DNA of 25,599 nucleotides, from the IMG/VR virus record IMGVR_UViG_3300031521_000330, positions 1 through 25,599 of that record; one strand, given 5' to 3'. This stretch comes from a virus. The notes beneath the pieces are model-generated. The model searched no databases and was not told the DNA's origin. It worked only from the letters and a program-made list of their open reading frames with translations. Of this stretch, positions 1 to 8,119 are shown one piece after another. The position numbers and the translations under genes are program-made. Numbering within the stretch: the first letter of the stretch is position 1; every line of letters starts with the position of its first letter.

Positions 1-665
1 CCTACTGCAAGTTTTCTATTAAGCATACTACCTGGTACTTTATGCTTAATACGAATTTGTGACCATTCATTTCTCATTGCTACAGGAGATGTAAACCTTA
101 CATCACCTACACCTCTTGATAATTCACGTTCTACTGGAGAGTATTCAACACTAAAACGTTTATTAGCAAGTAACTCTTCTGAAGGTATACCAGAAGTAAC
201 ACCTCCCATGAGTTCTACTTTATAAACAGTGTTACTACCTTCTTGTTTACCTTCTCCAAGTAATCGTATAGGATAAAGTTCATTTTTTTCTCCTACAATA
301 ACATTACCATCTGCAAACCAATCTTCTGCAAAAACAAGATAGAAAATATCACCATTAACTCCTGCATTACTAGATGCTGATGTTATCACAGTGTTACTAG
401 AATCTCTTGCTTCTACCAAAGGAATATTACGTCTACTAGATCCAATTACATCCCATGTGTAATCATCATCTGTATCAAATTCTTTAACTGGGAACTGACT
501 TAAATATGTTTCAAGACTTTTACCTCTTGATGTAGCAAGCAACTGTACCATAAGATTAGTTGCCTTTTGTGGTTGAGCTTGAAATATTGCTCCCAAGTGG
601 TTTGTTTTAGTTAACCCTTTCCATGAGGTAAAACCAGTTGTTTGAAATTTTGATAATTGTGCCAT
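1..665 (-). CDS. Major capsid protein, crAss-like (N-terminal part; runs off the window)
   Basis: This gene encodes the HK97-fold subunit of the icosahedral head. The ATG lies at 665-663 and the frame stays open for 221 codons to the left edge, so the C-terminal half or more is missing. The start reads MAQLSKFQTTGF. Further in come WDVIGSSRRNIPLVEARD and then a segment beginning WFADGNVIVGEKNELYPIR, the kind of sequence I recognise from crAssphage major capsid proteins. It lies directly after the acidic scaffold-like gene, the usual scaffold-capsid order, and both are probably read from the promoter at 1831-1862. It is less AT-rich than its neighbours, as expected for an abundant virion protein. 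The family assignment comes from memory of crAss capsid sequences, not an alignment. Confidence 0.9.
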   Translation of the reverse strand, partial: MAQLSKFQTTGFTSWKGLTKTNHLGAIFQAQPQKATNLMVQLLATSRGKSLETYLSQFPVKEFDTDDDYTWDVIGSSRRNIPLVEARDSSNTVITSASSNAGVNGDIFYLVFAEDWFADGNVIVGEKNELYPIRLLGEGKQEGSNTVYKVELMGGVTSGIPSEELLANKRFSVEYSPVERELSRGVGDVRFTSPVAMRNEWSQIRIKHKVPGSMLNRKLAV

Positions 666-685
666 TTATTAATTTTAAGTTATGT

Positions 686-1807
686 TTAAACATCTAATTG
701 TAATCCTATATTCTTTTCTGTATCATCTGTATTTCCCATGTAATTTATAGACCCATCTGAAGTTATAGATGAAGAATTAAGTACATGTTCTATTTCTTTT
801 ATATTTTTTCTTGATTGTCTTTGAATTTCTCCTTTTACAAGACCATCTAAATTTTTAAAACCATCAGTAAGAGTAAAAATTAATCCTAATTTATATTGAT
901 AATCTACAGGATCTTCTTGAAATAATTTCTGTATTGCATTATATTGTACCCCATCATCATCTTTATATACTGGTTTTAATATAGTATCTTTGATTTGTTT
1001 TTTTACGTTATCTGTTAGTTTTAAACCTTTGAATGGTTCAGAAGTATCTGTAATTTTTTTATTTAGATCAGAATATTGTTTTTGTTGTCTTTTTACACTT
1101 TCTTCTTTTTCTTTCTTACCTATATTCAAAAAATCATCATATTTACTTTTGAAATGCTCTTTATTTCCTTCTAAAGATTCTAAAGCATCTTCTATATCAG
1201 TACCTGCTTTTATAGACTTATCTACTTCTTTTGCAGCCCTTTCTTTAGAAAATCCTTTATTTATATAATCTTGATAAATAATTTGTTTTCTTATATTTTC
1301 TGATTCCTTTGTTTCTGATGATAGAACTTCTTCATTAAGACTATTTAAATATTGAATAGTCTGTTCATATTCTTGTATTTCTGAAGAGTCAACTCCTCCT
1401 TCCAAAGCATCTTTAATTTTTCTTTGTGATTCATCTAACCCTGCATTAATTTGTTTTTGTACTAAATCTGCAAAATCTTCTGCTGATTTTACTGTTTTAA
1501 TATCCTCATCACTAAGGTTGGGGAAGATACCATCTTCTTTAAAAGCTTTGGCAGTGACTGAGTAGAAGTTTTCTTTGGGAGAAGTATCTTCACTACCTTT
1601 ATCTCCTAAATTGTTATCTTCCCCTTGAGTATCCTCAGTTTCAGTACCTACTCCCTCTGCATCTTTAAATAGAGTGTCTCCATCTATAATCTGCTCAGCA
1701 CTTTCTTTATCATTGTCTTTATTATCTACATCATTTTTTTCATCTGTTGTAGTTTCTAAATCTTCCATTGTAAACATATTATCTATGTTCAAATCTAAAT
1801 CTTCCAT
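686..1807 (-). CDS. Scaffold-like acidic coiled-coil protein upstream of major capsid
   Basis: A 373-aa, very acidic, charged protein lies just upstream of the capsid gene. The first ~90 residues are dominated by Asp/Glu/Asn/Thr. A Lys/Glu-rich, largely helical middle and C-terminal part follows, including KYDDFLNIGKKEKEESVKRQ. This composition and position fit a capsid scaffolding protein or a capsid-associated structural protein that guides head assembly and is then lost. I take the ATG at 1807-1805 as the start, because GGGAG lies a few bases before it at a normal ribosome-binding distance. An in-frame TTG at 1819 would add four residues but overlaps that site. The capsid gene starts 20 bases after its stop. 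No enzymatic motif is visible. The role is inferred from position and composition. Confidence 0.7.
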   Translation of the reverse strand: MEDLDLNIDNMFTMEDLETTTDEKNDVDNKDNDKESAEQIIDGDTLFKDAEGVGTETEDTQGEDNNLGDKGSEDTSPKENFYSVTAKAFKEDGIFPNLSDEDIKTVKSAEDFADLVQKQINAGLDESQRKIKDALEGGVDSSEIQEYEQTIQYLNSLNEEVLSSETKESENIRKQIIYQDYINKGFSKERAAKEVDKSIKAGTDIEDALESLEGNKEHFKSKYDDFLNIGKKEKEESVKRQQKQYSDLNKKITDTSEPFKGLKLTDNVKKQIKDTILKPVYKDDDGVQYNAIQKLFQEDPVDYQYKLGLIFTLTDGFKNLDGLVKGEIQRQSRKNIKEIEHVLNSSSITSDGSINYMGNTDDTEKNIGLQLDV

Positions 1808-1830
1808 TTTTTCTCCCAATTTTTAAAATG

Positions 1831-1862
1831 TAAAGATATGTAATATTAGTTAAATGTACAAC
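1831..1862 (-). promoter_or_regulatory. Promoter for scaffold/capsid genes
   Basis: Read on the minus strand, GTTG (1862-1859) is followed by 20 nt and TATCTTTA (1838-1831). This is close to the Bacteroidota consensus TTTG-N19-21-TAnnTTTG, with one mismatch in each box. The box context TTACATATCTTT is the same as at the promoters at 17217 and 18200. Transcription would begin about 15-20 nt before the scaffold start codon, giving head genes their own strong transcript. Confidence 0.6.
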
Positions 1863-1914
1863 ATGTATTACTAATATTATATAAAATTACTTATATTCTA
1901 CTCACTAAATTTTA

Positions 1915-2199
1915 TTATTTTTTATCTAAACAAGAAGAACAATTATTACAAATCATTTGTTTTTTTATCTCTTTTAACTCTTCTTTTACACTAAGTATCT
2001 CATCATCTACTTTAATATGTCTTTCATCACAAAATCTATTATCATCTTTATTTTGTTGTTGAATTGCTGAAATTACTTGTGATAATTCTCTTATAACTTC
2101 AGAGTTTTTTCTTACAATATTAAATCCCCATCCTAGTACAATTCCTATAAATGTTACTCCTCCTGTTAAACATGCTGTTAATAATGTGTTGCTTATCAT
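1915..2199 (-). CDS. Small membrane-anchored coiled-coil protein of the lysis region
   Basis: A 94-aa protein has one N-terminal membrane segment (about residues 6-26, LLTACLTGGVTFIGIVLGW). A charged helical, coiled-coil-like stretch follows (30-80), and the tail is short and cysteine-rich with C84, C87 and C90. It is the last gene of the lysis cluster before the promoter of the scaffold/capsid unit. A membrane anchor plus coiled coil is the general shape of spanins and other envelope-bridging lysis proteins, so a role in lysis is plausible but not shown. I do not recognise a named family. Its leader, just before the ATG, is the A-rich AATAAACAAAAATAAAC type common in Bacteroidota. Confidence 0.7.
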   Translation of the reverse strand: MISNTLLTACLTGGVTFIGIVLGWGFNIVRKNSEVIRELSQVISAIQQQNKDDNRFCDERHIKVDDEILSVKEELKEIKKQMICNNCSSCLDKK

Positions 2200-2218
2200 A
2201 TTTGTTTATTTTTGTTTA

Positions 2219-2788
2219 TTATCTAAGCAATAGTCCTCCTGTAAATCCTATTACAAGTGTTAACCACTTACTATTTTTTTCAAACCATGTTCTTTTATTT
2301 TTTAGAATTAAAGTTTTTATATTACTATTTGCCTCTTCAATAATAGAATCTTTTCTAGTTATACTATTTTGTAATAATGGTATAATTAATTTAGTTTCTT
2401 TGTATTGCTGATTTAAAGAATCTATTTGTTTACTTTGTAGTGTTATTAATCTAATTGCACTATCACGTAAAGAATCACATTCACTTGTTTTAATTGTATC
2501 ATTATTATAATTATCTACTGCAACATAAAAAGTTTTTTTTTCTACTTTAATTTTATTATTTTGTAAACTTATAATACTATCTCTATTGTGTATTTTTTTA
2601 CTATAAAAATTGACAGTATCCTTTAATTTTTTTGATAATAAACTATCATTCTTTTCTAACTTTTGCAGTTTAGAATCATCTATGGTAATATTACTATTTA
2701 CAGAGTATTGATATAATTTACCAACTATAAACAATAAAATTATAGCTATAATAAAATACCCAACATCCTTAAATATTATTTTTTTCAT
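2219..2788 (-). CDS. Spanin-like membrane-anchored coiled-coil protein
   Basis: A 189-aa protein has an N-terminal membrane anchor (residues 11-23, YFIIAIILLFIVG). A long, highly charged, Asn/Lys/Ser-rich helical region (about 35-165) is rich in heptad-like leucine/isoleucine spacing. The C-terminal end is hydrophobic (about 174-187, WLTLVIGFTGGLLL). An N-in anchor with a long periplasmic coiled coil is the layout of Rz-type inner-membrane spanins, which disrupt the outer membrane after endolysin action. The C-terminal hydrophobic stretch could be a second membrane contact and is unusual for classical Rz. It follows the signal-peptide protein within the lysis cassette by a 1-base gap. The function is inferred from architecture and position. 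Confidence 0.65.
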   Translation of the reverse strand: MKKIIFKDVGYFIIAIILLFIVGKLYQYSVNSNITIDDSKLQKLEKNDSLLSKKLKDTVNFYSKKIHNRDSIISLQNNKIKVEKKTFYVAVDNYNNDTIKTSECDSLRDSAIRLITLQSKQIDSLNQQYKETKLIIPLLQNSITRKDSIIEEANSNIKTLILKNKRTWFEKNSKWLTLVIGFTGGLLLR

Positions 2789-2789
2789 T

Positions 2790-3194
2790 TTAATATTTTA
2801 TATTATTTACATCATTTAATGTATATTTGTAAAAACCTAAAAACCATCCTGCCCAAAATCTTTTATATTTACTTGGATTTTTATATACTAAACAAGTTCT
2901 TTTGTAGATTATATTATAGTTTTGTAGTACTGCTATATCTACAATAGTTATTGGTACAGTGGTGTTGTAATTAACTTTACTATAATTATCATATATAATA
3001 GTATATGATTTTTTCCATAATTCAGTACGATTTTTATTATTTAATCCATAACTATAAACAGATTTAAGCCTTTTCATTTTGTCTAATTTTATGAAAGCTT
3101 TTTTATCTACATATAATTTATTATTAATAAGTACTTGGCTAAATAAAGAACTAGTAACTAAAAATAAAATTAAAATTGTTAATAACTTTTTCAT
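2790..3194 (-). CDS. Exported protein of the lysis cassette, unknown function
   Basis: A 134-aa protein opens with a clear Sec signal peptide (MKKLLTILILFLVTSSLFSQ, likely cut after residue 19 or 20; an SQ junction is typical of Bacteroidota exported proteins). There is no lipobox cysteine, so it is probably periplasmic or outer-membrane associated. The mature part is basic and aromatic and ends with a Trp/Phe/Tyr-rich stretch (around residue 113-123, FWAGWFLGFYK). Its start overlaps the endolysin stop by 4 bases (ATGA), implying translational coupling. Position between endolysin and the spanin-like gene suggests an envelope-targeted lysis accessory, for example an outer-membrane partner of the coiled-coil protein. 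No family is recognised. Confidence 0.65.
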   Translation of the reverse strand: MKKLLTILILFLVTSSLFSQVLINNKLYVDKKAFIKLDKMKRLKSVYSYGLNNKNRTELWKKSYTIIYDNYSKVNYNTTVPITIVDIAVLQNYNIIYKRTCLVYKNPSKYKRFWAGWFLGFYKYTLNDVNNIKY

Positions 3195-3601
3195 GTTAAA
3201 GAGTTTATAGTAGTAATTAATGTATTATCTATAATACCATTTTCTTTAAGTCCTAAAGCATTTTGTAGTCTTTTTACTGCTCCACTTATTCCTGCATTTA
3301 CAGCATCATTCATTACTAAGATAGCTATAGATTCTGGTAATTTATCCCCTTGTACTTTAGTCCAAAATTCATTATAATAAAAATTATTACATAATGTTTG
3401 TAATACAGAATCTTTACTAGGATTAATTTTACTGTCTTTACAAACCTTTAATCTGTCAAATATATTTTTATATTTAGTACCCCAATAATTTTGAGCTATT
3501 CCCCTAAATGTCCAACCTCCACTATCCCCTACAAGATTACATTCTCCACCCTCCCTTTGATATACAGTAATCATTACTGCATTAAATTTATCACTAAACA
3601 T
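3191..3601 (-). CDS. Endolysin, GH108-type N-acetylmuramidase
   Basis: A 136-aa peptidoglycan hydrolase cuts the glycan backbone at lysis. The glycosyl hydrolase 108 signature is visible near the N-terminus: R16-E17-G18-G19 with E17 the expected catalytic glutamate, followed by GDSGGWTFRGIAQNYWG (residues 25-41). The C-terminal half (MNDAVNAGISGAVKRLQNAL, then LGLKENGIID) matches the peptidoglycan-binding part usually fused to this family. The protein is shorter than many GH108 enzymes, mainly at its C-terminal end. There is no signal peptide, so it would need the upstream holin to reach the wall. It follows the holin-like gene by 6 bases and overlaps the next gene by 4 bases. Confidence in the family is high. 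Confidence 0.88.
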   Translation of the reverse strand: MFSDKFNAVMITVYQREGGECNLVGDSGGWTFRGIAQNYWGTKYKNIFDRLKVCKDSKINPSKDSVLQTLCNNFYYNEFWTKVQGDKLPESIAILVMNDAVNAGISGAVKRLQNALGLKENGIIDNTLITTINSLT

Positions 3602-3607
3602 ACATTA

Positions 3608-3814
3608 TTATTTATTACGATTAATAAATCCACTAGCAACATTACTTATAGTTCCTCCACCTGCCAGTGCAGCAAAAGAATATATTAGTTCAGAATCTAC
3701 TTGTTTACCTCTAAAATTTATAAATAAGCATATAAATAACACTATAGTTTTCATATCAATAGAGGTATTAGTTTCATCTAGTAGATTTTTAATAAAATTA
3801 ATTATTTTTTTCAT
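3608..3814 (-). CDS. Putative holin
   Basis: A 68-residue protein has two hydrophobic stretches (about 22-34, KTIVLFICLFINF, and about 43-60, LIYSFAALAGGGTISNVA), a basic N-terminus and a basic C-terminal tail (INRNK). Small size, two membrane spans and a position immediately before the endolysin are the usual marks of a holin, the protein that opens the inner membrane and times lysis. The Gly/Ala-rich second segment resembles those of small phage holins. It follows the second fibre gene by 2 bases. Holins are poorly conserved, so the call depends on topology and neighbourhood. Confidence 0.7.
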   Translation of the reverse strand: MKKIINFIKNLLDETNTSIDMKTIVLFICLFINFRGKQVDSELIYSFAALAGGGTISNVASGFINRNK

Positions 3815-3816
3815 AT

Positions 3817-4890
3817 TTATCTAATTCTCCTGGCATTTATTATACCATAAACTCCCATATCAGTAATTAAACTTGATACTGTCACACTTACACTAAGATA
3901 TACAGTAGTATTTACACTTACATTAATTTGTCTTGAAGGCAAAGAGGATGTTAATTGACTATCAGGAACTGCTATTAAAGGGGTACATGTAACTAAAGGA
4001 TTATTACTATCAGGTACATTATCACTTGAAGTAAGTAAATCTGATAATATATATCCTGTATTAGAAGATGGATTTAAAACACCAATATTACCTAATACAT
4101 TCCAATCTCCAGGAGTTAATACTAAACTAATAACATGAATTGGTATAGAAGTACTACCATTAAAAGTTATTTTATGTGCTGCAGTTATAGATGCTGTTAA
4201 ATATTCTCCTACATTTCCAGCGGTTGCAACAGATGCATCAGTTACTCCTATTATTCCTTTAGAATCTGCAAATAATAAATTCTGATTTAATGTTACTTTG
4301 TTATCATATAAATTAAAATATTTAGTACCAAAAGTACTAAAATCGGTTCCTAAATTATCTTCAGAAGTTATAGGATAGGAGGAAATTAAAGCACTACCTG
4401 CTCCATCATATAATGTTGTATTACTTCCATTTCCCACTAATAATGGTATATTATTAATGCTATTTAGTGTAGTACTAGTATAATTATGAATTAACCCCAT
4501 AGTTCCATGACTATCATACAAAGTAAATCCATCTGGATCACATGATAATACTGGTGTACTATTATAACCATAAAAAACTTGAGACCAGGTACTTCCAACA
4601 TAAACAGAACCACCATCAGTTCTAGTAATTGTATCTGTAACTAATCCATTAGTAAATGTTTTTACACCATTTATAGTTTGTGTAGATATAAGATCTACAA
4701 AACTTTTAGTAGTACTGCCCGTACCTCCATTTGCTATAGATAAAGGAAGTATTAAATCTGTACCTCCATTTAAAGTTAACCATCCATTACTACTAAATGT
4801 TTTTAGTACTGGATTTCCTGTGGAAGTATCTTCCCAAACACAATCTGTTGAAGGTTCTAGTAAAGAAGTAATTATTTGTTTTTTTGCCAT
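3817..4890 (-). CDS. Tail fibre / receptor-binding protein, shorter paralogue
   Basis: A 357-aa Ser/Thr/Gly/Asn-rich, beta-type protein carries the phage fibre motif LPLSIANGGTGSTTKSF (about residues 46-62), followed by a segment like TQTINGVKTFTNGL. Its C-terminal ~150 residues are related to those of the preceding fibre gene: both have a GxVG(E/Q)xL element, then LTxGDW(N/E)V, and both end in A(R/K)RIR. This shared domain is probably the receptor-binding or trimerising tip. The gene lies immediately downstream of the 622-aa fibre and before the holin. Two fibres with a common tip but different shafts point to duplication and diversification. An accessory fibre or tip attached to the first fibre is also possible. 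Confidence 0.75.
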   Translation of the reverse strand: MAKKQIITSLLEPSTDCVWEDTSTGNPVLKTFSSNGWLTLNGGTDLILPLSIANGGTGSTTKSFVDLISTQTINGVKTFTNGLVTDTITRTDGGSVYVGSTWSQVFYGYNSTPVLSCDPDGFTLYDSHGTMGLIHNYTSTTLNSINNIPLLVGNGSNTTLYDGAGSALISSYPITSEDNLGTDFSTFGTKYFNLYDNKVTLNQNLLFADSKGIIGVTDASVATAGNVGEYLTASITAAHKITFNGSTSIPIHVISLVLTPGDWNVLGNIGVLNPSSNTGYILSDLLTSSDNVPDSNNPLVTCTPLIAVPDSQLTSSLPSRQINVSVNTTVYLSVSVTVSSLITDMGVYGIINARRIR

Positions 4891-4907
4891 GGTTTTATCT
4901 TTTTAAA

Positions 4908-6776
4908 TTAACGAATTCTTTTTGCGTGTACTCTCCCAGTTGCTGAAACTCCGGTAGTATATGCTGCAACAACTAAATAAACAGGTGTTGTTGCTGAAAC
5001 TGTTATTTCCTTTGGAAGCGTAGTTCCTGAAAATCCATAAGCTGTGCTATTATCAGCCACAACTGCATCGCTTAAATCATTCACAATAGCACCGCTTGTA
5101 GTGCTAATGCTTATTCTCGCTGCACCTGCTGCCGTAGATGTTATATAACCAAGGCCTGTAACTTCCCAATCGCCTGCAGTTAAAGAAAGCGTTACAACAT
5201 TTGATTGTGAACCGGAAGAAATAGACACTGTACTCGTGGTAGTTGCTTCTAGTGTTTGGCCTACATATCCACCTGAAGCACTACTACCGTCGGTAACACC
5301 TACAAGTCCATTTGTAGGTGATAAATACAAATTTCTCCATGTTAGCAAACTGGTTCCTAAATCTCTAGTGTTATTTAGAGTAGGTGAAAATGCCGCACTA
5401 TTCCAGTTATAACGAGATGATCCTGCCGATTGAAGATACCCATTGGAGGATGCTGTATTTACATATAAATCAGTAGATGTCCCACTAGAAATTATATTTG
5501 AATATGTAGTAGCAGCAGTTAATGTAGGTGCACCAATAGTATAAGTATTAGTTGTTGAAAAAGTAATACTTTTAGTAGTTATAGTATTACCAAATGTAGT
5601 AGTACCATCTGCTAAAGTAGATATAGCAAATACTGCTCCAGTTGTACCTATTCTAGCTCCTATATTATAAGGTTGATATGCTAAACCATCAAAAGCTAAA
5701 GTTCTTGCACCATAAGTTGCAGATACATATTCTGCAATATAAGTTCCTACTCCTGAAGGTAAAGTACCACTATCTCCATAAAATATAGAACCCTTAGCAA
5801 AAGCTTTAGCTCCTAAAGTTGTTTGTGTAGTAGTTAAATCTAAAAAATTTTTAGTAGAAGATCCTGTACCACCATTTTCAACAAGTACTACACCAGTTAC
5901 ATTACTTGCAGTACCTGTAGTATTTTGATTCCATGTTGGAATTGTAGCATTTAATGATGTACTGTTTTGACGTGTTAAAGTTAATAATAAAGGAGTTAAA
6001 GCGGCACTAATTATACTAATTTGATAAGAAGTATTCCAATTTGTTGAATTATCAGTTAAATAAGCAATAGTTCCCGAAGTACTTGATACTATTCCAGTAC
6101 CTGATAAAGTTGCTTGTGCCCCTAAAGATGCTCTAGCATTAGTTATATTAGTTGCTCCAGTACCTCCATTTAATACAGATAAAGGTAAAGTGAAAGAGTC
6201 TAATTTGGTTTTATCTGTTGCAGACATTAATCCTGGATTAGAATCAGTTGCTACAGATATTAAATCATTTCCAAAATTAATCCAAGTACCATTAGCCCAT
6301 CCAAATATTACATTAGATTTAACTTCACCGTCACTACCAGTAAAACTAACTACATTATACAGATAACCATTTTTAAAATTAGTAGTATCTAATGCTAATA
6401 ATGAAGTATAATTTGCAACACTCCCCATTAATTGAAAACTACTTATAGTATAGTTTTTAAGAAATGTTTGCAATGCTTCTGCCCCTACTGTTACTTTATT
6501 ATTATAAACATCAGTTAAATTAAATGTATCTATTGTAGGGGCATTAAGAAAAAAATCTAGTAATGCTAGTAAAGTAGTTTTAGTATAAGCAGTTGTACCT
6601 GCCTCATCATATAAAATAGATACTAAATTTGAATAATTAAAATTATTTTGAATTATAGTATATGTAATACCATCATCAGTAATTCTAAATTCAGTATTAC
6701 TTGGTGATAATATAAGAGACTTGTCACCTGTGTCAAAGATAAATGCTCCATTATCTGTTTGATAAAATCTTGTCAT
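4908..6776 (-). CDS. Tail fibre protein, longer paralogue, with GC-shifted C-terminal domain
   Basis: A 622-aa beta-rich, Ser/Thr/Ala-rich fibre has two copies of the NGGTG fibre motif (LPLSVLNGGTGATN near residue 200 and VLVENGGTGSSTKNF near 300). The N-terminus (MTRFYQTDNGAFIFDTGD) may attach it to the tail. The C-terminal region (about residues 440-622) contains GYVGQTLEAT, LTAGDWEVTG and the AKRIR end shared with the next gene. Its coding DNA (4908 to about 5460) is visibly richer in G+C: by count 25/60 in 4921-4980 and in 5401-5460, against 16/60 in 5521-5580. This suggests the tip domain was acquired by recombination. It sits between the collar protein and the second fibre, and its job is host recognition at the tail end. 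Confidence 0.78.
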   Translation of the reverse strand: MTRFYQTDNGAFIFDTGDKSLILSPSNTEFRITDDGITYTIIQNNFNYSNLVSILYDEAGTTAYTKTTLLALLDFFLNAPTIDTFNLTDVYNNKVTVGAEALQTFLKNYTISSFQLMGSVANYTSLLALDTTNFKNGYLYNVVSFTGSDGEVKSNVIFGWANGTWINFGNDLISVATDSNPGLMSATDKTKLDSFTLPLSVLNGGTGATNITNARASLGAQATLSGTGIVSSTSGTIAYLTDNSTNWNTSYQISIISAALTPLLLTLTRQNSTSLNATIPTWNQNTTGTASNVTGVVLVENGGTGSSTKNFLDLTTTQTTLGAKAFAKGSIFYGDSGTLPSGVGTYIAEYVSATYGARTLAFDGLAYQPYNIGARIGTTGAVFAISTLADGTTTFGNTITTKSITFSTTNTYTIGAPTLTAATTYSNIISSGTSTDLYVNTASSNGYLQSAGSSRYNWNSAAFSPTLNNTRDLGTSLLTWRNLYLSPTNGLVGVTDGSSASGGYVGQTLEATTTSTVSISSGSQSNVVTLSLTAGDWEVTGLGYITSTAAGAARISISTTSGAIVNDLSDAVVADNSTAYGFSGTTLPKEITVSATTPVYLVVAAYTTGVSATGRVHAKRIR

Positions 6777-6796
6777 TTGTTTAATTATTTCTATTA

Positions 6797-8119
6797 TTAA
6801 TATTTTATTACGTAATAAACTGCAGCATAAGGTGGCATTATATCAAAGGCATTTGTATAATTATTAAAAGAAACTCCATCATATATTGAAGAACTTGTAA
6901 GCCCTTGATAATTATTACTAGCACCTGATATTTCAACTCTAGATTGATTTTTACGTTCATTTATATAAGCACCATACGTAAATACAGATGTATCAGCATC
7001 AGAACTTTCTATACCATCTAAATGTTGATGAGGAGGTATATTATGTATATTAAGTGTTTGAGTTGTTCTACCACCATAAGAAGTGCTATTATATAAATCA
7101 CCTGCTCCAAATAAAGTTTTATTTATATAGTTAGGTAAAGAAAAAGTAGTACCATTATCTTCATCAGTGCCACCTCCAAAAGTAATACCTATAATAGCAA
7201 ATAGTGCTGCATAAGTAGTTCTATCAAGACTTGCACCATTACATAATAAATAACCATTTGGTGGAGTTGGCATAGGATACATTTTTATAAAACCTACGTC
7301 AGAACTTTCAATTATAGTAATAACTTTAGTCTCTAATTCATTAATAGCGCCTACAACTTCTTTAGATGTAGTAGTTAAAGTAGAACATAATAATTTACTT
7401 TCAATAGTACTTTTAGTTTCATCTCCAGTATTAGTATTAGATGTATTATTTAATTTTAATTTATCCTCTTTATTTAATCTACCATCAATAAGAGTTGTTG
7501 CTAAAGGTATATAGTTAGAATCAATCATATGCCATCCATCAATATCATTATATTGATAAGTATAACCTGTATCTTTAACATTCACAGTCCAATATTGGAC
7601 TGGGATAGGATAAGTTGTTGTTATATCAGCAAATGTAGCAACTTCTGATTTCCAAATAGCACCTTTTAATGCTGTAGTTACATTAGTCTGTAATGTAGAT
7701 ATATCTGAATCAATTCGTATAACATTAGAATCTAAATCACTGGCAACATCACTTATTGCTAATTGTAAAGTATGATCTCCATTAATTCTATTAGTAATTT
7801 CTGTTGCTAGATTTGTATTTAATATTGATATATCTGAATCAATTCTTACAACATCAGCATGTAATTCAGTATAATTATATGTTATATTTGTATTAATATC
7901 TATAATCTCATTATCAATATTTGTAAGGTGTGTGTTAATAATACTTATATCATTAAGAATAATATCAAATTCATCATTCCAAAAATCAACCCATATTCCT
8001 CTATCTTGATTATAAGCTCTAAGATAATATTGATCAGGATTTTCAATCTTTAACCATAAACTGTGTTTATCAATTTCTGGTAAAGATACTACTGTTTGAG
8101 GTCTTTCTCCTGTGATCAT
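6797..8119 (-). CDS. Tail collar-domain fibre protein
   Basis: A 440-aa protein comes in three parts. The N-terminal head (about 1-50) is rich in aromatics and probably docks to the tail. A long heptad-like region (50-160) repeats I(D/N)xxI and DSDIS units and probably forms a trimeric coiled-coil shaft. The C-terminal phage tail collar domain (about 275-440) carries GFIKMYPMPTPPNGYLLCNG, then TTYAALFAIIG, FSLPNY and the family's typical ending MPPYAAVYYVIKY. Collar-domain proteins form short fibres or spikes. The start overlaps the portal stop by 4 bases (ATGA), so it is probably co-translated with the portal. The domain identification is firm; its exact place in this virion is inferred. Confidence 0.85.
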   Translation of the reverse strand: MITGERPQTVVSLPEIDKHSLWLKIENPDQYYLRAYNQDRGIWVDFWNDEFDIILNDISIINTHLTNIDNEIIDINTNITYNYTELHADVVRIDSDISILNTNLATEITNRINGDHTLQLAISDVASDLDSNVIRIDSDISTLQTNVTTALKGAIWKSEVATFADITTTYPIPVQYWTVNVKDTGYTYQYNDIDGWHMIDSNYIPLATTLIDGRLNKEDKLKLNNTSNTNTGDETKSTIESKLLCSTLTTTSKEVVGAINELETKVITIIESSDVGFIKMYPMPTPPNGYLLCNGASLDRTTYAALFAIIGITFGGGTDEDNGTTFSLPNYINKTLFGAGDLYNSTSYGGRTTQTLNIHNIPPHQHLDGIESSDADTSVFTYGAYINERKNQSRVEISGASNNYQGLTSSSIYDGVSFNNYTNAFDIMPPYAAVYYVIKY

